Program-made: the position numbers and the translations under genes
The notes under the pieces: model-generated
What the model was told of the DNA's origin: nothing
The model's input: only the letters and a program-made list of their open reading frames with translations
The model's database searches: none
Assembly (NCBI GenBank): GCA_029851415.1
Contig: CM056743.1
Location: 35,852,714-35,916,713 of the forward strand
Origin: Eretmocerus hayati
Taxonomy: Eukaryota; Arthropoda; Insecta; Hymenoptera; Aphelinidae
Direction: 5' to 3'
DNA length: 64,000 nucleotides
Part shown: positions 1 through 10,620 of the stretch, one piece after another
Layout: each line of letters opens with the position of its first letter
Position numbering within the stretch: the first letter of the stretch is position 1

Positions 1-47
1 AGTAGTCAAGGGATCGCCGAGCGTCAGTCTCGGGAGCAGGCTTCCCT

Positions 48-521
48 CTACCAGGACTGGTCCAAAGGACCGTTCACCCCTGGACCCAGGGGTTCCTTCT
101 GCAGTTCGCATGCCTCCAAAGGATACAGACATGTATCCTGCATCCGCCTCGATGCCCTGATCGGTATGAAAGCTGCCGTGGCCACCAGATTGGCGCCTGT
201 GCTTACTGCGCACTTCGGCCCGCGTGGGACTAGAATCTTGAGGTTGTCGAACTCCGAAGATATTCTCTCCTTGTAGTCAGCCGAGCAGGTACAAGACTTG
301 AGTACTTCTAGGTTCACCTTTGCCTGATTAAAGCGTACGAATCGCCGGAATTTGAAGCCACCCCCCCCCTCTTGTGGTTCGAAACAAGCGCAGTTCCAAG
401 GGGTGGGGGGTTCTTGGGGCGACCCCCCCCCCAAGCCAATAATTGTGTACAGGAGGGATATGAAAATGCCCGTGCGTGAGCGCGCGCGACGTCGATTTTT
501 GCATTGACCGCGCCCCTCCAA
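48..521 (-). other. unidentified minus-strand open frame in a GC-richer stretch
   Basis: An open frame of about 157 codons. The first part overlaps C- and G-homopolymer tracts (near 361-370, 421-431 and 534-548) and is clearly low complexity. The stretch 48-340 has mixed composition and reads as a plausible protein (codons for V-N-L-E-V-L-K-S-C-T-C-S-A-D-Y), preceded on the minus strand by a CAG that could be an acceptor. I recognise no family. It could be an exon of a neighbouring gene, a transposon fragment or chance. Confidence 0.2.
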
Positions 522-1474
522 AACTCAAAATCGCCCCCCCCCACCCCCCAAAGTTGGTCTCCGGGATCACCCCTGGTTCGGAATGAATTAGGTGAATTTC
601 TACGATTGTTTTTTGAGCCTACTCGAAATCGGCACCAGTATATGGGTCGATTCTCGTCAACTGTCCTAGCCTGCTTTTTGGCATGTGAAACATATACTTT
701 TGAGCCATGTATAGAGACTGTAGACCAGGCTTAGAAATAAACCAATGACATAATTTCCGACGTATATTTGCCTCAGCTTTCCGATGGCGGGGTTTGTTTT
801 TCGGATTTGTGCCAGCATAACCTCAGAAATTATCAATAAATTTTTGAAATGGCAATAACTCAAAATTACCCCTTTTTCAGTTTTTTCGACATTCCCAATC
901 GAAAGAACAGGAAATTTTACTTCGAAATAATTTTCGGAAAAATAGGGGTTTTTCGATTTTCACGAAGAGTAGAGCAATGATGAGAGTACGAGAGAATGAT
1001 CATCTAAGTGCTGTTTACTTTCCGCGGGCGTTCTGGGCCATTCAATTTGACGCAGGAAAATGATCAATCGAGGCATTTTCGACGTATTATTTAGCTCATC
1101 TTTCCTATGAAGAGCTCTGTTTCTACAATTTAATTCAACATTACCTTAAAAAACGGAAATCTTATGTCGGAAGTGTCTTAACTCACAATTCAACCTACAT
1201 TTTGATGACATTATTTGGGAAATTGATCCACGTTCATGATGGAATAGTGTTTTACGATTGGTATTCTGACTATTCCCATGAAAAATAAGATTATGAAAAA
1301 GAGAAGCACTCCTAATGTCACGCGTACGCCGAGGACTCAGTTATTCACCGCTTCGTTCTCCGTAGAAGCAAAAAACTAGTCGTTTAGACTCCATTCCATC
1401 ACTAGAGATTGTGAACCACACCGAAGATCATCGATCACATTGAGATTTGTCCATTCTCCAGAATCAGGCCACCG

Positions 1475-1720
1475 AGAAGACGAAATAGTATTTTACGCAA
1501 CGATGTCGAAAAGTTGGATTTACGCACGAGTGAAAATCTTTACACACGAGTGTGAGTCTTTACGCACTGGCGAGATTCTTTACGCACGAGCCGCGTAGCG
1601 GCGAGTGCGTAAAGTATCTCAACAGTGCGTAAAGATTCACATCTCGTGTGTAAAGGTTTTCCGAGTGCGGAAACCTTTCGACAGAGTTGCGTACGATATT
1701 TTTCGAAATTTTGTGCGGAA
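1475..1720. repeat. about 240-bp imperfect hairpin of TTTACGCACGAG motifs
   Basis: The left half (TTACGCACGAG, TTTACACACGAG, TTTACGCACTGG) is mirrored by the right half (GAGTGCGTAAA, CAGTGCGTAAA, CTCGTGTGTAAAGG). The centre is GAGCCGCGTAGCGGC near 1589-1603. The outer ends CGAAATAGTATTTTACGCAA and TTGCGTACGATATTTTTCG also pair. It lies inside the 640-3150 element. Confidence 0.7.
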
Positions 1721-1789
1721 AGTTAGTATTCTGTCGGTTACCTCATACGTTAAACCCAGTCGCGATTGGGGCAGATGGAGGAAGAGGGC

Positions 1790-1860
1790 GCAGAGCGGGG
1801 TCCAGGGGCGGCAGGGGGCGAAGCCCCCGCCGGGGGGTTCGGGGGGCGGAGCCCCCCGAC
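1790..1860. repeat. GC-rich tandem stem-loops
   Basis: Two consecutive perfect short hairpins, GGGGGCGAAGCCCCC and GGGGGGCGGAGCCCCCC, separated by CCGGGGGGTTC, in otherwise AT-rich DNA. Composition is unlike the flanks. No protein-coding meaning is seen, though a spurious frame crosses it. Confidence 0.7.
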
Positions 1861-2447
1861 TGAAAAAAAATTCTGAAAATGTATCAGAAAAAGATCTTTT
1901 GTCCGATGTATCATATGTTACCGCATAGATTGAAAATATCGATCTCAATTCTCAAAAGTTCTAGTAGTGGACAAGATCCGAGATATGTAAGTTCATAAGA
2001 TAGCATGAATTTGAATTTTGAGGGAAATTATTACAGAGTTATATGAATGTCGCCAAGGACAGGCAAAAGTAAATCAACGAATCCACGGTTCAATAGAAAA
2101 AACGTGGAAAATTATAATCATAATTTGTATATACATATTGTACTGCGAATTAAATTAAACTCATATTCTACCGAAGCGACCGATTTCCATGTACAATTCG
2201 ATGACCAATCAGAATATTTGATCTATGAACTAGCCGAGAGAAGAAAATTGAGTATAACAATTCAGAGAGCTCATAAGTATTAATTCCATCGAGTGAAAGG
2301 AGTCATTACACCTGCTTTGGACAGCTTCGAATCAAATATTGGAGCACTCAGTTACTAGAGAATTAGGACAGAGATCATTTTGCCAGTCTACGCAGAAACT
2401 TCAAGAGATATCGTAGAATATCAGGCTAGAAATAAAATACGGCAATG

Positions 2448-2600
2448 CGTAAAGATACGTACCGGTGTGTAAAGACATGCCTCACGCACTGTTGGTGACT
2501 TTACGCACAGGTCTTTACGCATTCCGTGCGCAAAAATTTCTTTACGCACGGAAAAATGTTCCTTACGCACTAACTTTACGCACATGATTTCGAAAAAATA
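2448..2600. repeat. second cluster of GTGCGTAAA / TTTACGCAC motifs
   Basis: At least seven copies of TTTACGCA(C) or its inverse in about 150 bp, for example TGCGTAAAGATACG, GTGTGTAAAGAC, CTTTACGCACAGG and CTTACGCACTAACTTTACGC. It belongs to the same motif family as the hairpin at 1475-1720, near the right arm of the same element. Confidence 0.6.
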
Positions 2601-3297
2601 GGTTAGTTCGAGTCCAAACATTTTCGATGTATAATTTTCGTTTTTGGAGGTTATGTTGAACCAAAGTGGAGAAACGAAGTTCCCCATCGAAAACATGACA
2701 TGAAAATACGTCGAAGATGCCTCGATTGATTATTTCCGTGTGTCAAATTGAACAGCCCAGAACGCCCGCGAAAGGTAAACAGCACGTAAATGACCATTCG
2801 TACTCTCATCATTGCTCTACTCCTGGTGAAACTTAGAAAACCCCTATTTTTCGAAAGCGATTTCGAAGTGAAATTTCCTGATCTTTTGATTGGGGATGTC
2901 GAAAGAACTGAAAAGGGGGTAATTTTGAGTTACAGCCATTTCAAATCTTTACTGATAATTCTCGAGGTTATGGTGGCACAAATACGAAAAACAAACCCCG
3001 TCATCGGAAAGCTGTGGCAAAAATACGTCAGAAATGATGTCATTGATTTCTTTCTATCTGGGGTCTACGGCCTCTGGAGATGGCTCAAAAATACATGTTT
3101 TACCCTCCAAAAAGCAACCCAGGACAGTTGACGTGAATCGCCCCATATGTTGCTCTTGCGTAAACTCATTCCATCTCTTGCGAGACCCCACTTTGATCCC
3201 TTCAGTCGTCTAATCGACCTCGTTGAGTCGTGAGTGATGACTTTATGTGACCTAAGGCTGGACTTTATAGACGCCACTGACTATTCAAGTGAGCGAT

Positions 3298-3795
3298 GAT
3301 CAAGAGACGGACACGCCGTTGACTGAACTAGTCCGGTCGCACCAAGCGGTGGCTCTTATACGCGATACACTTGAAGTGCGGACGCCTATGTAGTTTGCAC
3401 CCGTAACACACCCCCTGGGCAGAGCCGACGATGTCCTCATCGTCTGGACTTCATGTCTTTGATTCGTAATTGTCGTCTATGTAGATCCCGAGTCCATCTC
3501 GTCGGTACAGCAGATCTAGGCGTGAGCAGCGCCACTTCATTACCATCGTTGATTATCCTCCAAGAGTGCAGTCCACTTGTGAGCGGGGTTCATCCCACTT
3601 CTGACACCAATTGTCATGATTTTATTCTCCTTGATGCGCCGAGTAAAAAGTGCGGCCGCCGGGAAACGATCCGGCGACCTCTTGATCAAGAAACGGACAC
3701 GCTGTTGACTGAGCTAGTCCAGCTACACCAAGCGGTGGCTCTTATACATGATACACTTGAAGTGCGGGCGCCTGTGTAGTTTGCACCCGTAACAC
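3298..3795 (-). mobile_element. LTR-type retroelement fragment with a tRNA-Leu-like primer site
   Basis: A 112-bp direct repeat (3298-3409 and 3684-3795, sharing CAAGCGGTGGCTCTTATAC and TTTGCACCCGTAACAC) flanks about 275 bp. On the minus strand at about 3591-3608 the sequence TGGTGTCAGAAGTGGGAT is complementary to the 3' end of a eukaryotic tRNA-Leu including CCA, as expected for a primer-binding site. Orientation does not fit the gypsy pol at 4570-7150 as one intact element, so this is a separate or rearranged fragment. The direct repeats may be partial LTRs or an internal duplication. Confidence 0.45.
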
Positions 3796-3799
3796 CGAA

Positions 3800-4560
3800 G
3801 AGTATCGGAGTGTTCTATATGAAGTGCTAGAATCAATGTAATGACCTATTGAAGTGGACATGACGATGATGATTTATGCTATAATAACAACGAGAACCTG
3901 ACACTAAGAAATTGGAAACATGCCGTGACTTACCTATTTCAGCTTCAGTTGATTTTTGCCACCCGAATCGAGGCGAAATGTTTTCGCAACCCACATAAAA
4001 TCATTCTCGTTATCCCAATCGAATCTCTTGAACATCGTAATATTTAATACAATGAGGTGGTCATTGAGATCAGATTGACGTCATAAAACTCGTAAATTTT
4101 GGAATGGATTGAATCGTTTTGCTATATTAGTCTAGGAACCATGCGAGTCTCTGTGTCGTTGCAACAATAACCTTTCAACTTTACTGGTTATGTTGATATT
4201 TACTATTCTGATTACTGCTAACGACTTTCATCGACTCCTATTCACGAAACGATAGCCTCACGAATTATCGCAATATTCCAAGCGACTGACTTCTCGATTG
4301 TACTGCGGATTAATATAAGGGATATTTCGAATTTTGTCGATTGTTCCTCGCACGTCAAATTGCCCGGAGAGAAGGACGGCATCTACGTTATTGGACTTAA
4401 TCTAACTCGCTAGTCGGTTCCTCAAAGTAATTTATTTCTAAAATCTTAGCCTAATACAAGAAAGGAAAAAATGATAATCAAAATTACGCATTGAAGGGCC
4501 AACGAGTTTTGCACTCGGAAGTTATTATAGAATTGTGATAAAGAAAGATAATGATAAAAC
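3800..4560. other. no identifiable feature
   Basis: AT-rich sequence between two retroelement remnants. It may include the missing 3' end or LTR of the neighbouring gypsy element, but I see no long terminal repeat pair. Confidence 0.4.
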
Positions 4561-4973
4561 TCATTCAGATCTGATAGTTCGTCGATGGCAGCTTCAGGAC
4601 GTCGATGTCATCCTTCGGATGCGCAGGTTATAGCGATGCATTGGCGCTGGGTATGCAAGCTTGCGTTCAATGGCCTCCTCGGCAGCTTCGGCGAAGGTTG
4701 GGCGTCCACGTCGGCGTTTCCACGTCTCGGGTCGAGGCGAGCGGTAGAAGAGGCTTCCTACCGCCAGTGGCGATGTCGACGGGAGCGAGAGTGCACGCGC
4801 AGTTTTCCAGTCGTCGAAGAACTTCGGTGGTGTGTGCGTCGTTCGTTGATAGGCAGGTGTCCCTGTCCTGAGCGTTGACGACCTCGTCAGTCCTGAGTCC
4901 GCTGACTTGGCCACCTTCGCATGCAGACGAAGATGGATCGAGTGGTTTCGAAATGCCTTTGAGGTCAATGGGG

Positions 4974-5375
4974 TCAGAATAGTCGAATTTCATCTGTGAG
5001 CCGTGAACTCTTGCTGCGCTGGTCCCGGGTCTCTTCACAGTGAACACTTGTGAAGCGTGATCCTGCAAGATCTCGTGAGGCCCTTCCCATTGCGGGGCCA
5101 GACCAGCGTTGAATATTTATGCGGCCATCGGAAAGAGGATGTAGATTCACGTATGGTTCTCTCTTGTTTTTTTTTGCGTTATGGATCCTGGTATCGAGGT
5201 CCTCGCCAATGTACGAAGGGTCCTCGATTGGTCGGGCCAGGTTCCTCCCCATAAGCAGTTCGCATGATGAGTAACTGGTTGCGGCGTTGCGTCGTCGACG
5301 CAGGGTTAACAAGATTTGTGGCACGTACGGGTCCGCGTCGACTTGTCGGCGTTGCTGATACAGTAACAGCCTCAA
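4974..5375 (-). pseudogene. integrase C-terminal half of gypsy element
   Basis: The frame carries Y-V-P-Q-I-L-L-T-L followed by N-A-A-T-S-Y and E-L-L-M-G-R-N. These match the gypsy core end, where a tryptophan- or leucine-rich stretch is followed by N-x-x-T-G-Y-S-P-x-E-L-L-x-G-R. The conserved Gly is Ser here. The downstream part (R-W-S-G-P-A-M-G-R-A) resembles the tail with W-x-G-P. Frames break again at about 4974. Confidence 0.6.
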
Positions 5376-5553
5376 TCTCTTCTTGAGTTCTTGGTTGCGT
5401 CGTTCCGTTGGGTTCGCTCGTGGCAGATCAGTTGGGGTCGTCCACGTCGACTTGTCGGCGTTGCTGATACAGATACAGCCTCAATCTCTTCTTGAGTTCT
5501 TGGTTGCGTCGTTCCGTTGGGTTCGCTCGTGGCAGATCAGTTGGGGTCGTCCA
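5336..5553. repeat. 109-bp tandem duplication inside the integrase remnant
   Basis: Two head-to-tail copies of 109 bp, 5336-5444 and 5445-5553, almost identical (for example ACTTGTCGGCGTTGCTGATA at 5341 and again at 5450). They differ by one or two bases. The high identity suggests a recent duplication in an already decayed element. Confidence 0.9.
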
Positions 5554-5726
5554 CATCGCAGCTCTCCGACGTTGGCAGTGATCGTTGCAGCTCTCGCTTC
5601 TGAACTAGGGAGCGTTGTCGGCGAGCACGGCGCTGGGGTATCTCCAACGACGGAAGACTTCGTTTCCCGGAGTCTTGGTAATTACCTGGGTCGAGGACGA
5701 AGCCACAGCGAAGGCCTCTGTCTATC

Positions 5727-6090
5727 TCGAGAACATATCGGTAAAAAGAGAAAGAAAGCGTTTTCCCTGAGGCGTTAGGGGGTAAGGTCTCATCATGTCC
5801 AACGCTACCGTTTTCCACAGACGCTGAGGCTCGCGTGGTATTTCGAACCCGTGAATGGTCGGCTTTGCTGCTTTCGTCAGGCTGCAAGGTCGACATGCTC
5901 GGAAGTACTGTCAAACGTCGTGGATCATCCCCGGCCAATAGTAATGCTGACTGATGGTCCTGAGCGTCTCGTTGGCGCCTGGATGCCCTGCGAATTTGTC
6001 ATCGTGGTGGAAGTGCAGGATCTCGTGCTGGGCGTCCTCTGGAACATATATCCTTAGGTTATCCGGATTCCTGGTGTAGTATAGGACTCC
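5727..6090 (-). pseudogene. integrase zinc-binding domain and start of catalytic core, gypsy type
   Basis: On the minus strand one frame reads L-R-I-Y-V-P, then H-E-I-L-H-F-H-H-D and F-A-G-H-P-G, Y-Y-W-P-G-M, and C-R-P-C. Together these give the H-H-C-C zinc-binding pattern of retroviral-type integrases. One in-frame TGA (near 5912-5914) interrupts it. Further on, A-L-D-M-M at the start of the core fits the first acidic catalytic residue. A frame shift follows near the D-M-F-S motif (about 5727). Confidence 0.8.
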
Positions 6091-6315
6091 CTTCTTCGTC
6101 GCCCAATCCTATCCCTGCAGTAGGTGAGCGACGTCATCCTAAGGATGCTGAACGAACTCGTACGGACTACGTCCGTCCAAATTTGACAAAACGGTGTCGT
6201 CTTCATCATCGACAAATTGGTCGCTGCTGGGGTACCTCGACAAGGCATCGGGCAGCTGGTTTTCCTCCTCAGGAACGAGCTCCGTCCCGAAGTTGAAGCG
6301 CTCGAGGTACATGGC

Positions 6316-6633
6316 TCAGCGTGTAAGCTTGCCTCTTTCATCCTTCACTCTGTCCAGCCATATCAGAGCCTGATTGTCAGTGCGGAGTATGAAGCCGTTA
6401 TCCTCCTGGAGATGTTTGTACTTCCTCAAGGCCCAGATAACAGCCAGGCTCCTGCGTTCGTTCGAGTGATACCCTTTCTCCGTAGGAGTGAATTTCGCCG
6501 AAGCGTGTGATACAACTTCACGCTTTTCAGTGGGTATCTCGTGGTACAGTACGGGTCCCATGCCTTCGTCGCAGAAATCGGTCTGCAGGACCAGTGGTTC
6601 GCCTTGCCGGGGTCGATGGAGGAGTTTTTCCAT
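6316..6633 (-). pseudogene. RNase H domain fragment of Ty3/gypsy element
   Basis: An open frame of about 105 codons. It shows L-V-L-Q-T-D (first catalytic Asp), S-H-A-S-A-K-F-T-P-T-E-K, then S-N-E-R-R-S-L-A-V-I-W-A-L-R-K (catalytic Glu) and R-T-D-N-Q-A-L-I-W-L (third catalytic Asp). This is the standard gypsy RNase H arrangement. It lies in a different frame from the RT fragment, with a degraded junction of about 130 bp. Confidence 0.85.
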
Positions 6634-6763
6634 GGCCCACTGAGCTTCAGCGCTCCAGGTTTTCCCTTGCTATAGTAGGGCGATCATCGGTGCTGCGACG
6701 GCAGCGAAGTTAGGTTAGTATTCTCGGAGCCACCCGCAGACGCCCAGAAACTTCTGTGGATAC

Positions 6764-7141
6764 TTACGGTTGCGGGGTGTGGGGGTGCTCCAAGGCAGCA
6801 CGGGCGTGTTTCGATTTGGCCTCGTTGTGGTTTGTTGTGATGACGAGTCCCAGAAAGTCCTCGTGATCTTTTCCGAATTTGCAATTCTCGATCGCGCAGG
6901 CCAATTCGTAGGTCTGCAGGCGTTCCAACACCAGCGCCAGATGCACCAGGTCCTCCTCATAGTTTTCAAAGAACACGATGATGTCATCCTGAAAATTCAA
7001 ACAACAAATACCCGCAAGTCCTAGAAAAACTTCCTTACCAATCAGCTGGTTGTAGGTGCTTCCAGAATTCTTCAGTCCAAACGCGGCGATGTTGAATTCG
7101 TACTGCCCTCTATTGGGGGTACAGAATGCAGTGTACTTTCA
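6764..7141 (-). pseudogene. reverse transcriptase fragment of Ty3/gypsy element
   Basis: An open frame begins just after an in-frame TGA near 7142. It reads the RT palm motifs: Y-T-A-F-C-T-P near the start, A-A-F-G-L-K-N-S (family consensus P-F-G-L-K-N-A) about 17 residues on, then F-Q-D-D-I-I-V-F, which corresponds to the catalytic Y-x-D-D box. The two aspartates are kept, but the tyrosine is replaced by Phe. Then follow E-D-L-V-H-L and K-C-K-F-like N-C-K-F-G-K with F-L-G-L-V-I, as in the gypsy thumb. The frame ends at a stop at 6764. The fingers domain is missing or unreadable. Broken copy. Confidence 0.85.
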
Positions 7142-7229
7142 CGGCTTGGCGTCGAATGAGCTGACGACTCATCTGCCACGAATGACGCGCCCTCCACCTT
7201 GGCACACGGCGCGTCATGCAAAACGTGTG

Positions 7230-7560
7230 ATGTTGAATACTTTTTCGTAGCGCCCATCATGGTTTCTCGATGACGGGTCATCCGCTGGATATGACGCGAC
7301 ATGGGGAAACCATGATTTCTCGACAGTCGTGTCGTGAGTATGACCCAGTCCGTGTTTCTATAGGAAACATGACGTTTCGTTAACAATATATTGTTAACGA
7401 AACGTCATGTTCCCCCCATGATTCTCTTGTTAGTGAAATTTCATGTTCCCCCGATGACAGGTCATTGCTGACGTATGACAAAGTGGCTATACGATTCGCG
7501 GCCAGAGTCATGTTTTCTTGATGACAAATCATCGAAGAAACATGACAAACACGGTATGAG
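7230..7560. repeat. CATG/GATGAC repeat zone with a perfect 46-bp palindrome
   Basis: Degenerate copies of CATGgTTTCTCGATGACgGGTCAT recur near 7258, 7310, 7418, 7440 and 7510. Within them, 7366-7411 is a perfect palindrome centred between 7388 and 7389 (half-site AACATGACGTTTCGTTAACA, then ATA). No coding sequence is recognised. It lies directly upstream, in the minus-strand sense, of the gypsy pol remnant and could be its decayed 5' part or a separate foldback element. Confidence 0.7.
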
Positions 7561-8900
7561 TGATTAATGACTTTGGAATTTTCTTTACTTGGAATTCTTT
7601 CGCGTTGATGATGGGAAATCGCTTCTATTGTACTTTCTGGTCATTGAAATTGTATGACGTGAATGGTATCTGTATCTTTTGCTGTTGTGTAGCAATACGC
7701 GCGCGATGCTTGGGTTTAAAAAATAATATATCGAATTTTATCGATAGTTGAGGTCTTGTCACGGTCTTCATGGCGAAGCATCAATGCGGCAGTGTTCTGA
7801 CAACATCGCTTACCTGTATTTGATTAACCACTGCCCTAAGCAAGCCCGTCGCGAATGGAACGATGATGAAGCAAGCATGCTCGTTTCATAGTGTCAATTG
7901 AAATTCCGGAAGATATATAGTGTCGAGCTTAGAATCGAAAAATCCATCCTGCCAGCACCATGAAAATAGAAGCTTTCGGAGTAGTGTTCCTATTTTTACA
8001 TTGAGTGCAAACGACGGTTGAATGGCGTCTTGGGTAAAATTTCGCCAATGTGTGAACCTTAATTTCAAGAGAGCATGTATATATAATCCTTGTTCCCAAC
8101 CCACAAAAGAGAGATCTTCCGATGATTCAGCAGTCCTTTGCATAGGCTCTCTAACATCTTCGTCTGATTGTCAGAAAGTGTGTGTGCTTGCAAGACAACT
8201 TTAAATCAAATGAGACTTGATCAATTTCGATACAGCAGTTGAAAACTTCTTAGAGAGCCACTGCGAAAAAAAATTCGCCGCATGACTAGCAGCAATGCAA
8301 TAGATCGAAGAGGCTATGTGACAATCACAGTAGCAACCTGCGGATCACGCACTACGCATTGTTAGCGTTACGCGAGCGTTCCAAATAATCTCGAGCGGAT
8401 ACGAGCTCGATGGCCCAGACAACGGGTCGCTAACATAGCCTACAGCCTCGATTCGGATCGAAATAACTTCGTCGTGATAATAGCCACGGTTGCTGGTGAG
8501 CCCGGAGGGTATAGTATCTTAGATGACATCAATGAGCTCGTATCGCACTGTGTATTTGGCGTTTGCATGGGTTTACAAGCCGTATAGGCAACAGGTGAAT
8601 AGCCCATTTCATAAATAAATCTAGCGATTCGAGCAACAACGCGGCAGAAGCGTCTAGACTTTGTCTGTCTATTTTTTAAGCGTGCCATATACCTCTACAA
8701 GTATGTTATGACTCGAGCAAGAAGTTGATCATTCGGGCAATTTATGTAAACTATCCAAGCCCGGTGTGGTTGCTTCCATATTTGTGGCTCGCAGATTTTA
8801 CGACAGAGCGTAATTCTAACGAAAAGTGTGAGTATCGCTCGTTCATCTCGGCTACAAAACATAAAAGCTGAGCACAGGTGCGCTAACAACATCTATGCTG
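7560..8900. other. no identifiable gene
   Basis: Mixed AT-rich sequence. Open frames at 7886-8143 (-), 8440-8688 (-) and 8828-9118 (+) show no motif I recognise and no splice context I trust. Confidence 0.4.
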
Positions 8901-10620
8901 ACCGTGTCTATATACTCCCATTCGACGCGCAAGTACTTATGTGCCTAGCCTGGACGGTATACAATATCTGCATGCGGTTTTCCGACCGTTATACATGCGC
9001 CATGCCACCTAGAACTCTATATAGCAGTGATTATCGTGTTTGCCCTCAGAAAGTGCATCGTCAGAGCTGTAAGCCACTATGCGCCCATCAGGCTTGCAAC
9101 GAGGAGCTGTTTATCTAGTTTAGTCTAGACGGGTCAAATAGTAATTAGCGACTGGGGGGCAAACAGTGGCGCTCCTCTGGCGCGTTCGCCCCTTTGGCGG
9201 TGCAATGCTATATAGTGCATTAGATCGGGTGCATGCATAAAGCAGCCCACCATAATAATAATGCCACCATCACCATCACCATCGGGAGGACCGTCACCAC
9301 TCCTGACAAAGAATGAGTGGTCGCCGGCGGCGGCGGACGGCGGTGGCAACGTCGACGACGACGACGACGACGCAAGGCGCATATAATCGCAAAGTTTGCC
9401 GCCGCCGCCGCCGACGCTATAATGCCGTCTGCATCGGCATTGACTGACACTCTGGGCGGCTAGACCAGACCAGACAAACCGGGACAAACTTTCGAACTAG
9501 CACAGGTCGTCTGGCTGGCTGGCTGGCTGGCTGGCTGGCCTCCCCTACCATGACTCGCGCCCGCCGTCTGCTTTTCCCTGCTAGTATATATATGCTTTGG
9601 AGGTCTGTGCCTGCCCCTTCGCGGATTGTGGATTGTGTTGTAGTACCAGAGCAGTGGGAATATATACTCATGCACCGTCTGGCCGATGGCTGCCCGGCCG
9701 TCGCGCGTCTGGTTTTCTGTGGGTAATGTGGATGTCTGGCCTGTCGCTCCGTCTCGCCTCCTCCTCCTCCTCCTCCTCTTCTGCCTCCACTACCAACCAC
9801 TACCAGCTACTCCTGACGTGCCACCTCTGTTGGACCTGCTGCATCGCCAGCCACATCACATCGAGTGTATCCATTGAACGGATTATATGCGCCCAAAGAA
9901 TAAAAAGAAAAAAAAATACCGGCTAATGTCTTTCCATAGCTCGTTTCTCGCCCCCCGTAGATCCAACCATATTGTACATCGGCGCGCTCGTTATAACGTC
10001 GTTAGCGCTGACCGATGATGTGGCTAGCCCCAATTCTCTCTTTCTCTAACCTCTTTCTATCTCTTGTACCATTGAGCAGTCTGATTCATTTTGAGACTCC
10101 TGGCATATACTTAGCAATCTGAGTGAGTGCAGCATCGTAAAGACCAAGTTTCAGGATCGACGGGTGATTTTTGAAAGGAGCGCGCGTCTCTCGAGAAAAG
10201 TGAAGCGAAACACTCGAGTCAAGTCGTTATGTCTCGGTCCGCGGTTGCTCATTCGTTCACCCGTGCAAACTTGGCCGATTTCGTAGACGGTCTGTGGTAC
10301 TTGGCCCAAATGTCCCTCGGCTCTCTTGATACCATCTATATATATATATATATATTTGCCGTCTAAAATGCGCGTATGCAAGCTTGCAAAGGGATTGTCT
10401 ATGACTCGCGGGCTTTATCGCGATTGCAATGATACTTCCTTGCGTGCCTTATATATCTGCGATGTAAGAAGTGGCGCCCACGCTCATTGCCATGCGCCTG
10501 TTGCGGCGATGCCTCGTTGCGGACAAATGAAACCAAATCAACAAGATTTTCTTTGTCTGACGGCGATATCACGACCTCACGTTCGGACGAGGCTGTCCAA
10601 TTGATGGTTCGTGCGTGATG
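8900..10620. promoter_or_regulatory. CpG- and microsatellite-rich block, possible regulatory region or noncoding exon
   Basis: The block contains (CCATCA)n near 9266-9283, (GAC)n at 9351-9372, (GCC)n near 9399-9412, (GGCT)n at 9513-9540, (CCT)n near 9758-9778 and (TA)n at 10336-10354. It is CpG-rich unlike its flanks. Its texture is the same as the block around Fs exon 1. Open frames here follow the repeats and are not credible genes. It could be the promoter or 5' exon of Fs or of another gene, but nothing in the sequence decides this. Confidence 0.35.

Larger units (their letters stand above)
640..3150. mobile_element. 2.5-kb element with about 550-bp terminal inverted repeats
   Basis: The segment 640-1190 is repeated in inverted orientation at 2605-3150. 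For example CGTCAACTGTCCT at 656-668 pairs with AGGACAGTTGACG at 3121-3133, and ACGCCCGCGAAAGGTAAACA near 2762 pairs with the inverse near 1020. Arms are diverged by perhaps 10-20% with small indels. The interior has no recognisable transposase. It holds a hairpin rich in GTGCGTAAA motifs, a GC-rich stem-loop block, an unidentified 78-codon frame (2047-2283, +) and a second GTGCGTAAA cluster (2448-2600). I found no clean target duplication, so the superfamily is undecided. Confidence 0.75.
4570..7150 (-). mobile_element. decayed Ty3/gypsy LTR retrotransposon, pol region
   Basis: Read on the minus strand, the order is reverse transcriptase (7141-6764), RNase H (6633-6316), integrase zinc finger and start of the core (6090-5727), and integrase C-terminal part (5375-4974). 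RT before RNase H before integrase is the Ty3/gypsy order. The domains lie in different frames with stops and a 109-bp tandem duplication, so the copy is dead. No gag, protease or LTR is recognised. Composition is more GC-rich than the flanks. Confidence 0.88.

Noticed and set aside
9134..9926. Frames of up to 127 codons in the 9.1-9.9 kb block
   Set aside because: They are driven by (GGCT)n, (GAC)n and (CCT)n microsatellites on both strands and have no domain.
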